Shown piece after piece: positions 1 to 6,679 of a DNA stretch of 27,856 bases (the stretch's first letter is position 1; the number at the start of each line of letters is the position of its first letter). A program made the position numbers and the translations under genes. Source of the DNA: SIG598 sp045580875 (GTDB taxonomy: Bacteria > Bacillota > Clostridia > Oscillospirales > Acutalibacteraceae); assembly GCA_045580875.1 (NCBI GenBank), contig JAZNOP010000050.1:1-27856 (forward strand). Direction: 5' to 3'. A model generated the notes under the pieces. The model ran no database searches and was not told where the DNA came from. It was given only the letters and a program-made list of their open reading frames with translations.

Positions 1-133
1 CAGAGCCGCGAGGTGACCGAGCCGCAGCGAGAGCTGTCAGCGAAGCTGACTGAGGGAGAGACAAATCGCAGATTTAAGCCAAATTTTTCTCTCCCTCCGG
101 CTCTGCGAGCCACCTCCCTCGTCAGAGGGAGGC
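1..133. repeat. Palindromic intergenic repeat, truncated by window edge
   Basis: Seen: CAGAGCCG (1-8) is complementary to 98-105 and GAGGGAGAG (52-60) to 89-97, with inner hairpins GTCAGC-GAA-GCTGAC (36-50) and CCTCCCTC-GTCA-GAGGGAGG (113-132). No coding potential. The nested arms with the GAGGGAG/CTCCCTC block resemble dispersed palindromic repeats I know from gut Firmicute intergenic regions. Family membership is from memory and no second copy lies in this window. The left end may continue outside. Confidence 0.55.
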
Positions 134-227
134 TCCTTAGGTTTCCGCTGACTTAATCATATGAACCAAAATTTACCGAACCATACCAACTCGCAAATTT
201 CTTCCGGCGGTGGGGAGTAAACACTTA

Positions 228-254
228 TTCACTCTTCACTGTTCACTATTCACT
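228..254. repeat. Four tandem 7-bp repeats (TTCACTN)
   Basis: TTCACT occurs at 228-233, 235-240, 242-247 and 249-254, an exact 7-bp period with a variable seventh base. It lies just upstream (plus sense) of the terminator hairpin of the minus-strand gene. It is a short heptameric tandem repeat of the kind often found between bacterial genes; no function can be read from it. Confidence 0.75.
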
Positions 255-292
255 AAAAAACCGCTGCACTCAGAACAAGTGCAGCGGTTTGT
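255..292 (-). terminator. Rho-independent terminator of the UDP-sugar dehydrogenase gene
   Basis: A perfect 13-bp stem (258-270 with 278-290, loop CAGAACA) is followed on the minus strand by a run of six T. It sits about 85 bp past the stop of the minus-strand dehydrogenase gene and should end the 3551-376 operon. Confidence 0.88.
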
Positions 293-375
293 AATTGTTT
301 TCGGAAAACGGAACTGACATGACAGGCAAAGACGCAGTGCAGATGCCCGGTTATGTCAGACGTGCACACAGCAGT

Positions 376-1689
376 TTACAGCAGCTCGATGTTGCTGCGG
401 TTCTTTACGTTCTTCATGGCGTTCTTGGTGTCCATTATCGCCTGAGCGCCGCGCTGTACCATGTCGTAGTCGATGTTGCTGTGTGCGGTGGTTATCATTA
501 CCAGATCATATCCGGCAACGATCTCCTCGCTCAGCTCGGGAATGCTCTTCATGGAGAGGTGTGCCTCGGAGAATTCGCTGACCCACGGGTCGTAATACTC
601 GACCTCGGCGCCCTCGCGCAGAAGCACCTCGATCACGCGGATTGCGGGGCTCTCGCGGTAGTCATCGATATCCTGCTTGTATGCGACACCGAGAACAAGC
701 ACCTTTGCGCCGAAGAGAGACTTTCTGTGACGTCCGAGTGCCTTCATTGCGCGCTCGACGCAGTATTCCGGCATACGGTCGTTGACTATCATTGAAGCCT
801 CGATCATAGAGGTGTGGAAGCTGTATTCACGTGCCTTCCAGGAAAGGTAATAGGGGTCGAGCGGAATGCAGTGACCGCCGAGACCGGGACCGGGATAGAA
901 TGCCTGGAAGCCGTAGGGCTTGGTCTTTGCAGCGTCAATGACCTCCCAGATGGAGATGCCCAGCTTGTTGCAGAGGATAGCCATTTCATTGACCAGACCG
1001 ATGTTGACATTGCGGTATGTATTCTCGAGAATCTTCTCCATCTCGGCAACCGCCGGAGAGGAGACCATGTGAATCTCGCCCTCGAGGAATGCAGAATACA
1101 TTGCGGCGATGACCTCGGAAGCGTCGCTGCCTATTGCGCCGACGACCTTCGGGGTGTTGCCGGTCTTGAAGACCTTGTTGCCCGGATCGACTCGCTCGGG
1201 AGAGAAGCCGAGATAGAAATCCTTTCCGCAGACCAGACCGGAGCCCTCCTCGAGCAGCGGCTTTACCAGCTCCTCGGTGGTGCCGGGATAGGTGGTCGAT
1301 TCGAGTACCACCATGGTGTTCGGGCGGAGATATTCTGCAATAGCCTCGGTGGACAGCTTGACGTAGCTGATGTCGGGCTGCTGATGGGTATCAAGCGGAG
1401 TGGGAACGCAGATTGCGATGAAGTCAGCCTCGGCAATGCGTGAGAAGTCGGTGGTTGCCTCGAGCATTCCGCTCTGTGTCAGCTGAAGGAGCTCATCGTC
1501 AACAACGTCGCCGATGTAGTTCTTTCCCTGATTGACAAGGTCGACCTTTGCGCTCTGTACATCAAAGCCGATGACCTTGAAGCCGCCCTTTGCCTCCTCG
1601 ACAGCGAGGGGGAGTCCGACATAGCCGAGACCGACTATGCCGCAGACAATCTCGCGGCGTTCTATCTTTCCAAGCAGTAAGTCTTTCAT
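376..1689 (-). CDS. UDP-N-acetyl-glucosamine 6-dehydrogenase (WbpA-like nucleotide-sugar dehydrogenase)
   Basis: Predicted 437-aa cytosolic NAD-dependent enzyme that oxidises the C6 hydroxyl of a UDP-hexose to a uronic acid in two steps, for capsule, exopolysaccharide or wall polymer synthesis. Seen: N-terminal Rossmann motif GIVGLGYVGLP (residues 17-27), the STTYPGTTEE block (131-140) characteristic of the WbpA/TviB branch, central-domain Lys219 in AEMEKILENTYRN, catalytic Cys274 in GPGLGGHC, and a C-terminal UDP-binding domain from about 320. Length is normal for the family. The ATG is preceded by AGGAG about 12 bases away. It follows the kinase-like gene by 56 bp without a terminator, so the two are probably co-transcribed. 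Substrate (UDP-GlcNAc, UDP-ManNAc or UDP-GalNAc) cannot be fixed; the family branch favours UDP-HexNAc over UDP-glucose. No sugar transferase genes are adjacent, so the polymer is unknown. Confidence 0.88.
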   Translation of the reverse strand: MKDLLLGKIERREIVCGIVGLGYVGLPLAVEEAKGGFKVIGFDVQSAKVDLVNQGKNYIGDVVDDELLQLTQSGMLEATTDFSRIAEADFIAICVPTPLDTHQQPDISYVKLSTEAIAEYLRPNTMVVLESTTYPGTTEELVKPLLEEGSGLVCGKDFYLGFSPERVDPGNKVFKTGNTPKVVGAIGSDASEVIAAMYSAFLEGEIHMVSSPAVAEMEKILENTYRNVNIGLVNEMAILCNKLGISIWEVIDAAKTKPYGFQAFYPGPGLGGHCIPLDPYYLSWKAREYSFHTSMIEASMIVNDRMPEYCVERAMKALGRHRKSLFGAKVLVLGVAYKQDIDDYRESPAIRVIEVLLREGAEVEYYDPWVSEFSEAHLSMKSIPELSEEIVAGYDLVMITTAHSNIDYDMVQRGAQAIMDTKNAMKNVKNRSNIELL

Positions 1690-1745
1690 TTTGTATTCGC
1701 TCTCCTGTATATTGAGAATTATCTTGTGATGCTGGCGGTGAATTT

Positions 1746-3551
1746 TTATTCGGCAGGTGTGCCGCCCTCCGGACCAAGGCTGACTACGACGTTGACCGCC
1801 GAGCCGCGGGTCAGACGGGAGCCTATCTCTGCACCGGAAATGGAGATTATGCGGCCGACCGGGACAGAATCGTTGTATTCCTCTGTCTGTGAGCCGAGAC
1901 GCAGACCGGCTTCGGTCAGTGCGGTGTCGGCTTCGGCTACGGTCATCTTGATGATATTGGGGATTTTGCAGTTCTTCGAGCCAAGGCTTACGGTGACCGC
2001 GATGGGGGTGCCGTAATGAACCTCTGTGCCGGGTGCGATGCTCTGTCTTATTATCTGACCGACGTCGTAATCGTCGGAATAATCCTCGTCCTTCTGCAGG
2101 ATCTGGAACATCAGCAGGTCGGGATTGGTTGCCGCGCTCAGCCAGTCCTCGCCCTTGAGGTCGGGAACGATGTAGGTCTCAGATGTGCCTATGCCGAGAT
2201 CGGTGCCGGAAGCGTAGCCGGCGTAGTGGACGTTCGGACCCTTGTTGTCATCGGGATTGAGAAGCGGCTTGATGTTGATGAAAACAATAAGTGCGATAAG
2301 TCCGAGAACGATTATGGAAATGCAGGTGGAAAGCAGTCCGTACTGGAACTGGGTCAGCCGTCTGTACCACGGCTCGCCGCTGTTTGCCGCCTGCTTTGCA
2401 GCGTTCTTCTGACGATTGTCGGCAAGCTGTTTTTTGCCCTGCTGTATCAGATTTGATGCAAATCCGCTCACAGCGCCTGCAACATTGTTCAGGCTGTCGG
2501 TAAAGGCTGAGCCGGAACGCTGTGCGCCGCGCTCAACAGCAGAGTCACTGCTTCTGCGGTCAGGCTGGGGTCTGCCTGCAGCCGGACGAGCCGCGCCGCC
2601 GGGTGCGGAACGACCGAGAAGCTCGCTGCGCAGTGCATCGACGGAAGGTGTGCGCTGGTCGGCTCTGACCTGCAGACCGCCTGCGATGGCGGTGAGTACG
2701 TGGGTGGGAATGGTTTCAGCGAGTGCGCTGGAAACGTTCAGGCGGGGATTCTGCGCACGTGCGGTTGCGGGCGGCGGACATTTGCCGGTGAGCGCGAAAA
2801 GCATGAGCGCCGAGAGGGAGTAGACGTCGGTCCACTTGCCCTTCTTGCCGTCGGCGGAATACTGCTCAAGCGCGCTGAAGCCGTCGCACAGCTCGGGGCG
2901 CAGGTCGGTCTCTGCCATGCGTGAATCGGGAATGGCAAAGCCGGTGAGTATGAGATTGCCCTCACGGGTGATTATGACATTGTCGGGATTGATTCCGAAA
3001 TGCACCAGACCGATGGAATGAGCCTCGGCAAGAGCTGAGACAAGCGGCATGAAGAGCGGCTTTGCCTCGTCCCATGTCAGGCGCTTTGCGCGCTCGATGA
3101 GCTCACCGAAGGTACGTCCGGCGACATATTCATATACAGCATAGGCGGTGTTGTTTGCCTCGAAGATATCAAGCACCGGAGCGATTGCCTGAACATCTGA
3201 GAGGCGTGAAACAGCACGTGATATCTCAAGGAAATCAGAAAGATAATCCTCGAAGATGTGCTGGCAGTTTTCGCGCACAGCCACCGCGCCGTTCTTCTTT
3301 CGCGAGCACAGCGTGGAGGGGAGATATTCGCGCAGAATGACCTTTCTGCCGGTGGTCTCGTCCATGGCGATGTAGCTTGCGCCCTCGCCTGTCATGGTCT
3401 GTACCGCGCCGACAAGATATCTGCCGTCGAGCACCGTTCCGACCGCCAGCGCAGGATTCCTGTTGGGTGTACCCTCGGCAAACCCGCAGCGCTTGCAGAC
3501 CGGCTCGCTGCCCTTGTTGTTCATGCAGCCCATGCAAAGTCCTTTATTCAT
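1746..3551 (-). CDS. Zinc-ribbon, PASTA-repeat membrane pseudokinase (Ser/Thr kinase fold)
   Basis: 601 aa. Seen: zinc ribbon C6-x2-C9-x9-C19-x2-C22; protein-kinase fold about 43-312; low-complexity Ala/Arg/Ser linker 313-395; one transmembrane helix about 404-427; two extracellular PASTA-like repeats about 460-523 and 528-592. Known: PrkC/PknB-type kinases sense muropeptides through PASTA repeats and regulate wall growth. Here the catalytic residues are replaced: the beta-3 lysine is Arg74 (VILRE), HRD is HFG (184-186, catalytic Asp to Gly186) and DFG reads GFA (204-206). The Mg-binding Asn191 and the activation-segment block GFSALEQY (224-231) remain. I infer a pseudokinase acting as receptor or scaffold. 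Start chosen at 3551 because GGAGG lies 7 bases upstream; the in-frame ATG at 3587 has no such site. A sigma-A promoter lies at 3627-3655. Confidence 0.85.
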   Translation of the reverse strand: MNKGLCMGCMNNKGSEPVCKRCGFAEGTPNRNPALAVGTVLDGRYLVGAVQTMTGEGASYIAMDETTGRKVILREYLPSTLCSRKKNGAVAVRENCQHIFEDYLSDFLEISRAVSRLSDVQAIAPVLDIFEANNTAYAVYEYVAGRTFGELIERAKRLTWDEAKPLFMPLVSALAEAHSIGLVHFGINPDNVIITREGNLILTGFAIPDSRMAETDLRPELCDGFSALEQYSADGKKGKWTDVYSLSALMLFALTGKCPPPATARAQNPRLNVSSALAETIPTHVLTAIAGGLQVRADQRTPSVDALRSELLGRSAPGGAARPAAGRPQPDRRSSDSAVERGAQRSGSAFTDSLNNVAGAVSGFASNLIQQGKKQLADNRQKNAAKQAANSGEPWYRRLTQFQYGLLSTCISIIVLGLIALIVFINIKPLLNPDDNKGPNVHYAGYASGTDLGIGTSETYIVPDLKGEDWLSAATNPDLLMFQILQKDEDYSDDYDVGQIIRQSIAPGTEVHYGTPIAVTVSLGSKNCKIPNIIKMTVAEADTALTEAGLRLGSQTEEYNDSVPVGRIISISGAEIGSRLTRGSAVNVVVSLGPEGGTPAE

Positions 3552-3626
3552 GGTGTATCCTCCGTCACCGTACGCCGTCGGGCGCAATGCGGTGTTTTCG
3601 TCAGAAAGATATAGTTGTTCATATTC

Positions 3627-3655
3627 AGTATATCATATTTTTCCCTGTCATACAA
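3627..3655 (-). promoter_or_regulatory. Sigma-A promoter for the pseudokinase operon
   Basis: On the minus strand TTGTAT (3655-3650), 17 bp, TATACT (3632-3627). It starts transcription about 70 bp before the pseudokinase ATG at 3551. Confidence 0.6.
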
Positions 3656-3731
3656 CAGCTATCCGTTAAAAATTGGAAGCTTCACAGAAACTTGAAAAAG
3701 CCTGTCCGGAGCACAGTCGGCGCCTCCGGGC

Positions 3732-3761
3732 TTGACATAACGGCGGCTGTTTTTATATAAT
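3732..3761 (+). promoter_or_regulatory. Consensus sigma-A promoter for the SGNH/MBOAT operon
   Basis: TTGACA (3732-3737), 18 bp, TATAAT (3756-3761), both hexamers perfect. The predicted start near 3768 gives a leader of about 85 bases to the ATG at 3853. It is back-to-back with the pseudokinase promoter about 80 bp away. Confidence 0.82.
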
Positions 3762-3852
3762 CAATTATATTCCGATTATATTCATTACGGCATTCATTAA
3801 TACTGCGATATCAGAAGCTGACCGGCTGTCAGGCGGTCAGAGCGAGGTTTCC

Positions 3853-4932
3853 ATGACGAAAAAAACACTGCTGTGGTTTGCAAAGTGCTTTGCCGCCGGC
3901 TGCGCCGCGCTGGTCATTGCATCTTTGTTTTCAATGATTTACTACAACACCGGCCGGCACAGCCACAATCCGAGCGGCGCGACCGACTATGTCTGGGAGA
4001 GCGGCAGAATGTACATTCAGCTGCGCGAGGGTCTGGGCTTCGGCTTCAATGACGAATACGGCTTCAATAATTCATACCCCGGTGTGACAAGCGATGCCGA
4101 CGTGCTTATCATCGGCTCGTCGCACATGGAGGCGGCTCAGGTTGCTCAGAACAAAACGGCTGTCTACCGGCTCAACGCTCTCTTTGACGAGGCGGACAGC
4201 CGGCTTTCGGCTTACAATATCGGCGTTTCGGCACACAATCTCTACCGCTGTGCGGCAAATCTGCCGGCGGCGCTGGAGTATTACCGTCCGGAATATGCCG
4301 TTATGGAGATCGATTCCATTCAGTTTGTCGATGCCTCGGCTCAGCAGATGCTCGACGGCACATTGGAGGAGGTCACCTCCTACGAGGGTCTGCTCTATGA
4401 TATTCAGGCTGTGCCGCTGCCAAAGCTGATAAAACAGCAGCTGCGCGAGTATCAGTGGGGACAGCTGCGCTCCGGAAAGCTGAGCGGCTGGGAGTCATTC
4501 GTGCGGCTGATGGATTCCTGCGGCGGTCAGGATACACCTCCGGTACAGACCGCACCTCCTGCCGCGCAGGAAACACCGCTCGAGGAGCGCCCGATATGGA
4601 AGATGTTCGAGCAGATGAGCGCCGCGGCACAGCAGTACGGCACCACACTCATCGTGGTATATCACCCCACGCTGTCGATAAGCGCTGACGGCTCGGCTTA
4701 CGTCAATGCCAACATGACCGAGCGCGGCGAGCTGGCTTCGCTCTGCACCGGCAACGGCATTGAATACATCGACCTGAGCGAGGTTTTTCTCGAATCCTAC
4801 GCAAATGAACACAAGCTTCCGCACGGCTTTGTCAATTCAGAAATTGGCGCCGGACATCTCAACGCACACGGACATAACCTGATGGCGCAGGAGATTTACC
4901 GGCTTATAAACAGACTTGAGGAGGTGCAGTGA
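3853..4932 (+). CDS. Membrane-anchored SGNH/DltD-like protein, partner of the MBOAT acyltransferase
   Basis: 359 aa. Seen: N-terminal transmembrane segment about 9-29, then an extracytoplasmic domain with SGNH hydrolase signatures: block I IIGSSHMEA (nucleophile Ser89 or Ser90), YNIGVSAHNL around 125-135, and the C-terminal catalytic-His block HLNAHGH (335-341). A Pro/Thr-rich insert lies near 225-245. Known: DltD, AlgJ/AlgX and PatB-type proteins work with an MBOAT membrane acyltransferase to move an acyl group onto a cell-surface polymer. The stop codon overlaps the ATG of the MBOAT gene by one base, a strong sign of translational coupling. RBS is GAGG five bases before the ATG. The acceptor polymer is not evident; no dltA/dltC (D-alanine activation) or alginate genes are present, so O-acetylation of an exopolysaccharide or wall glycan is more likely than D-alanylation. 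Function is inferred from motif plus neighbour. Confidence 0.8.
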   Translation: MTKKTLLWFAKCFAAGCAALVIASLFSMIYYNTGRHSHNPSGATDYVWESGRMYIQLREGLGFGFNDEYGFNNSYPGVTSDADVLIIGSSHMEAAQVAQNKTAVYRLNALFDEADSRLSAYNIGVSAHNLYRCAANLPAALEYYRPEYAVMEIDSIQFVDASAQQMLDGTLEEVTSYEGLLYDIQAVPLPKLIKQQLREYQWGQLRSGKLSGWESFVRLMDSCGGQDTPPVQTAPPAAQETPLEERPIWKMFEQMSAAAQQYGTTLIVVYHPTLSISADGSAYVNANMTERGELASLCTGNGIEYIDLSEVFLESYANEHKLPHGFVNSEIGAGHLNAHGHNLMAQEIYRLINRLEEVQ

Positions 4933-6368
4933 TGAATTTCTTCAGTCTTGAATTTATCCTGCTTTTTGCCTCCTCGCTTGCGCTGGTGTGGCTTGCCGGC
5001 GCATTCACAGGCAGGCTGTTTTCTGAAAAGGCGGGACAGCAGGCGCGAAACTGTGTGCTGATAGCCGCCAGCCTTGTCTTCATCGGCTGGGTGGATATCA
5101 TGGCATGCATCATAGTCGTTCTGACTGCTGTAATGGCGCTTGTCGTCACCGCCGAGCCGGTGAGACAGCGCTTCGGCAAAGGGGCGCAGACGGCCGGCAT
5201 AGTGCTGGCACTGGGCGCACTCGCCGCCTTCAAGTATTTCGATTTCTTCATCGATTCCTTCTGCTCGGTCTTCGGGCTCGACGACCCGGGAACGCTGGTG
5301 CTTTATGTGCCGCTGGGGATTTCTTATTTTTCGTTCAGCGTCATAAGCTTCATCTGCGACAGCTATGCCGGAAAGATGCCTCAGAAGGCAGGCCTTCCGG
5401 ATATGATTCTCTACATGGTGTTCTTCCCGAAATTCCTTGCCGGTCCGATAGTAAAGGCGGCTGATTTCTGGGAGCAGCTGCAGCAGAATCATCAGCTTTC
5501 ACTGCGCCGGCTTGAGCGCGGAATTCAGATTTTCCTGCTGGGTATGTTCAAAAAGAACGTCATTGCCGACCACCTGAGCGTTTTTGTCAATGACGTATTT
5601 GCAGCACCTGCGGCATACAATACCGCGACAATATGGCTGGCAGTCATTTCCTATACACTCCAGCTTTATTTCGATTTCTCCGGCTATTCCGATATGGCTA
5701 TAGGCTGTGCGGCAATGCTCGGCTTCGATTTCAAACGCAATTTCAATATGCCTTTCGCCGCCGGCTCCATACAGGAGTTCTGGCGCCGCTGGCATATCTC
5801 CCTCTCGACCTGGTTCCGCGATTACCTCTATATTCCGCTCGGCGGCAACCGCAAGGGCAAAATGCGCACCGGCATCAACAAATCAATCGTCTTCCTTCTG
5901 ACCGGTCTGTGGCACGGCGCGAGCTGGACATTTGTTGTCTGGGGCATGATCCACGGTGTGTTCATGCTGCTTGAGACATACGTTATCTCACCGTCAAAGT
6001 GGCGGATAAAGCCGCTTCGCCATATCTACACCATGTTTGTCGTGGTTTTCGCCTTCATGATATTCCGCGCGCCGGATATGGACACCGCACTCGCCATGGC
6101 GAAGGGTATGTTCCTGCCGCAGGAGGGTATTTTCCAGCCCTATCTGTGGACCTTTGCGGCTATCATGCTTCTTGCCTCGGCAATAGTTGTGATTTACCTG
6201 CGCGGACGGTCTCGGGGCGGAGTACAGGGCGGCAGAGAGATGGCGGCATTCTATCCCTGCCTTGACCTCGGAAAGTTCGGAAATCTTGTCATCTTCTGGA
6301 CGGTCGTAATTTTCATTCTCATGCTTGCCTACACCGGCTCTTCGCCCTTTGTCTATGCTCAGTTCTGA
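4932..6368 (+). CDS. MBOAT family membrane O-acyltransferase (AlgI/DltB-like)
   Basis: 478 aa, polytopic. Seen: many hydrophobic helices; the FFPKFLAGPI block (164-173); LYFDFSGYSDMAIG (245-258); the signature WRRWHISLSTWFRDYLY (284-300); LWHGASWTFVVWG (326-338) with His328, the expected catalytic histidine, and a second His341. These are classic AlgI-type MBOAT features. Known role: channels an acyl group (usually acetyl) across the membrane for transfer to an extracellular polysaccharide, with an SGNH partner finishing the transfer. ATG at 4932 is chosen because AGGAGG (4919-4924) lies seven bases upstream and the ATG overlaps the preceding TGA. It forms a two-gene operon with the SGNH protein. 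Length matches AlgI/PatA (about 460-520 aa). Substrate unknown. Confidence 0.9.
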   Translation: MNFFSLEFILLFASSLALVWLAGAFTGRLFSEKAGQQARNCVLIAASLVFIGWVDIMACIIVVLTAVMALVVTAEPVRQRFGKGAQTAGIVLALGALAAFKYFDFFIDSFCSVFGLDDPGTLVLYVPLGISYFSFSVISFICDSYAGKMPQKAGLPDMILYMVFFPKFLAGPIVKAADFWEQLQQNHQLSLRRLERGIQIFLLGMFKKNVIADHLSVFVNDVFAAPAAYNTATIWLAVISYTLQLYFDFSGYSDMAIGCAAMLGFDFKRNFNMPFAAGSIQEFWRRWHISLSTWFRDYLYIPLGGNRKGKMRTGINKSIVFLLTGLWHGASWTFVVWGMIHGVFMLLETYVISPSKWRIKPLRHIYTMFVVVFAFMIFRAPDMDTALAMAKGMFLPQEGIFQPYLWTFAAIMLLASAIVVIYLRGRSRGGVQGGREMAAFYPCLDLGKFGNLVIFWTVVIFILMLAYTGSSPFVYAQF

Positions 6369-6397
6369 GTTGAAATTTGTATATTGAAAAACTGTTT

Positions 6398-6441
6398 CGG
6401 GTTTCGCTTTATGCGCAATTTGTTGCGCATGGCGGAGCCCG
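6398..6441 (+). terminator. Long hairpin after the MBOAT gene, possible terminator
   Basis: Lower stem 6398-6407 pairs with 6432-6441 (10 bp with two G-U), upper stem ATGCGCAA (6411-6418) pairs with TTGCGCAT (6423-6430), loop TTTG. The downstream sequence is AT-rich (ATTTATTTATAA) rather than a clean T run, so it may be a weak terminator or an mRNA-end stabilising hairpin. Confidence 0.5.
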
Positions 6442-6505
6442 ATTTATTTATAATTGTTAAATTATTCCAATGATTTATTTACGGTTATTAAATTAATCTG
6501 AAATA

Positions 6506-6535
6506 TAGACAACGCATTTTTTGTTATGCTATACT
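6506..6535 (+). promoter_or_regulatory. Probable sigma-A promoter of the GH9 gene
   Basis: TAGACA (6506-6511), 18 bp, TATACT (6530-6535). Start near 6542 would give a leader of about 137 bases that contains the inverted repeat CTGCTGC/GCAGCAG, a 6-bp stem at 6619-6624/6639-6644 and the ACCCGAATAAAGAAAA motif right before the RBS. Confidence 0.5.
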
Positions 6536-6648
6536 GTCTGCGACTGCTGCACAAAATGATGAACAAATTGTTACCGCAGCAGCGCTGTGCGGCAATAGCC
6601 GGCAGCCGTAAAAGGGGAGTCCGGAGTCCGCGCATTTTCCGGACCGTC

Positions 6649-6664
6649 ACCCGAATAAAGAAAA
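6649..6664 (+). repeat. Recurrent 16-bp intergenic motif, copy 1
   Basis: ACCCGAATAAAGAAAA, ending four bases before the GGAGG of the GH9 gene. Identical 16-mers occur at 9028-9043 and 21440-21455. Copies 1 and 3 agree at 25 of 27 positions (6642-6668 against 21433-21459). A hairpin (6619-6644) precedes it. Confidence 0.75.
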
Positions 6665-6679
6665 GTGGAGGTTAATCAC

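Noticed and set aside
3552..3587. Upstream ATG at 3587 as pseudokinase start
   Set aside because: It lacks a Shine-Dalgarno site; the GGAGG at 3559-3563 serves the ATG at 3549-3551, which puts the zinc ribbon at the N-terminus as in related proteins.
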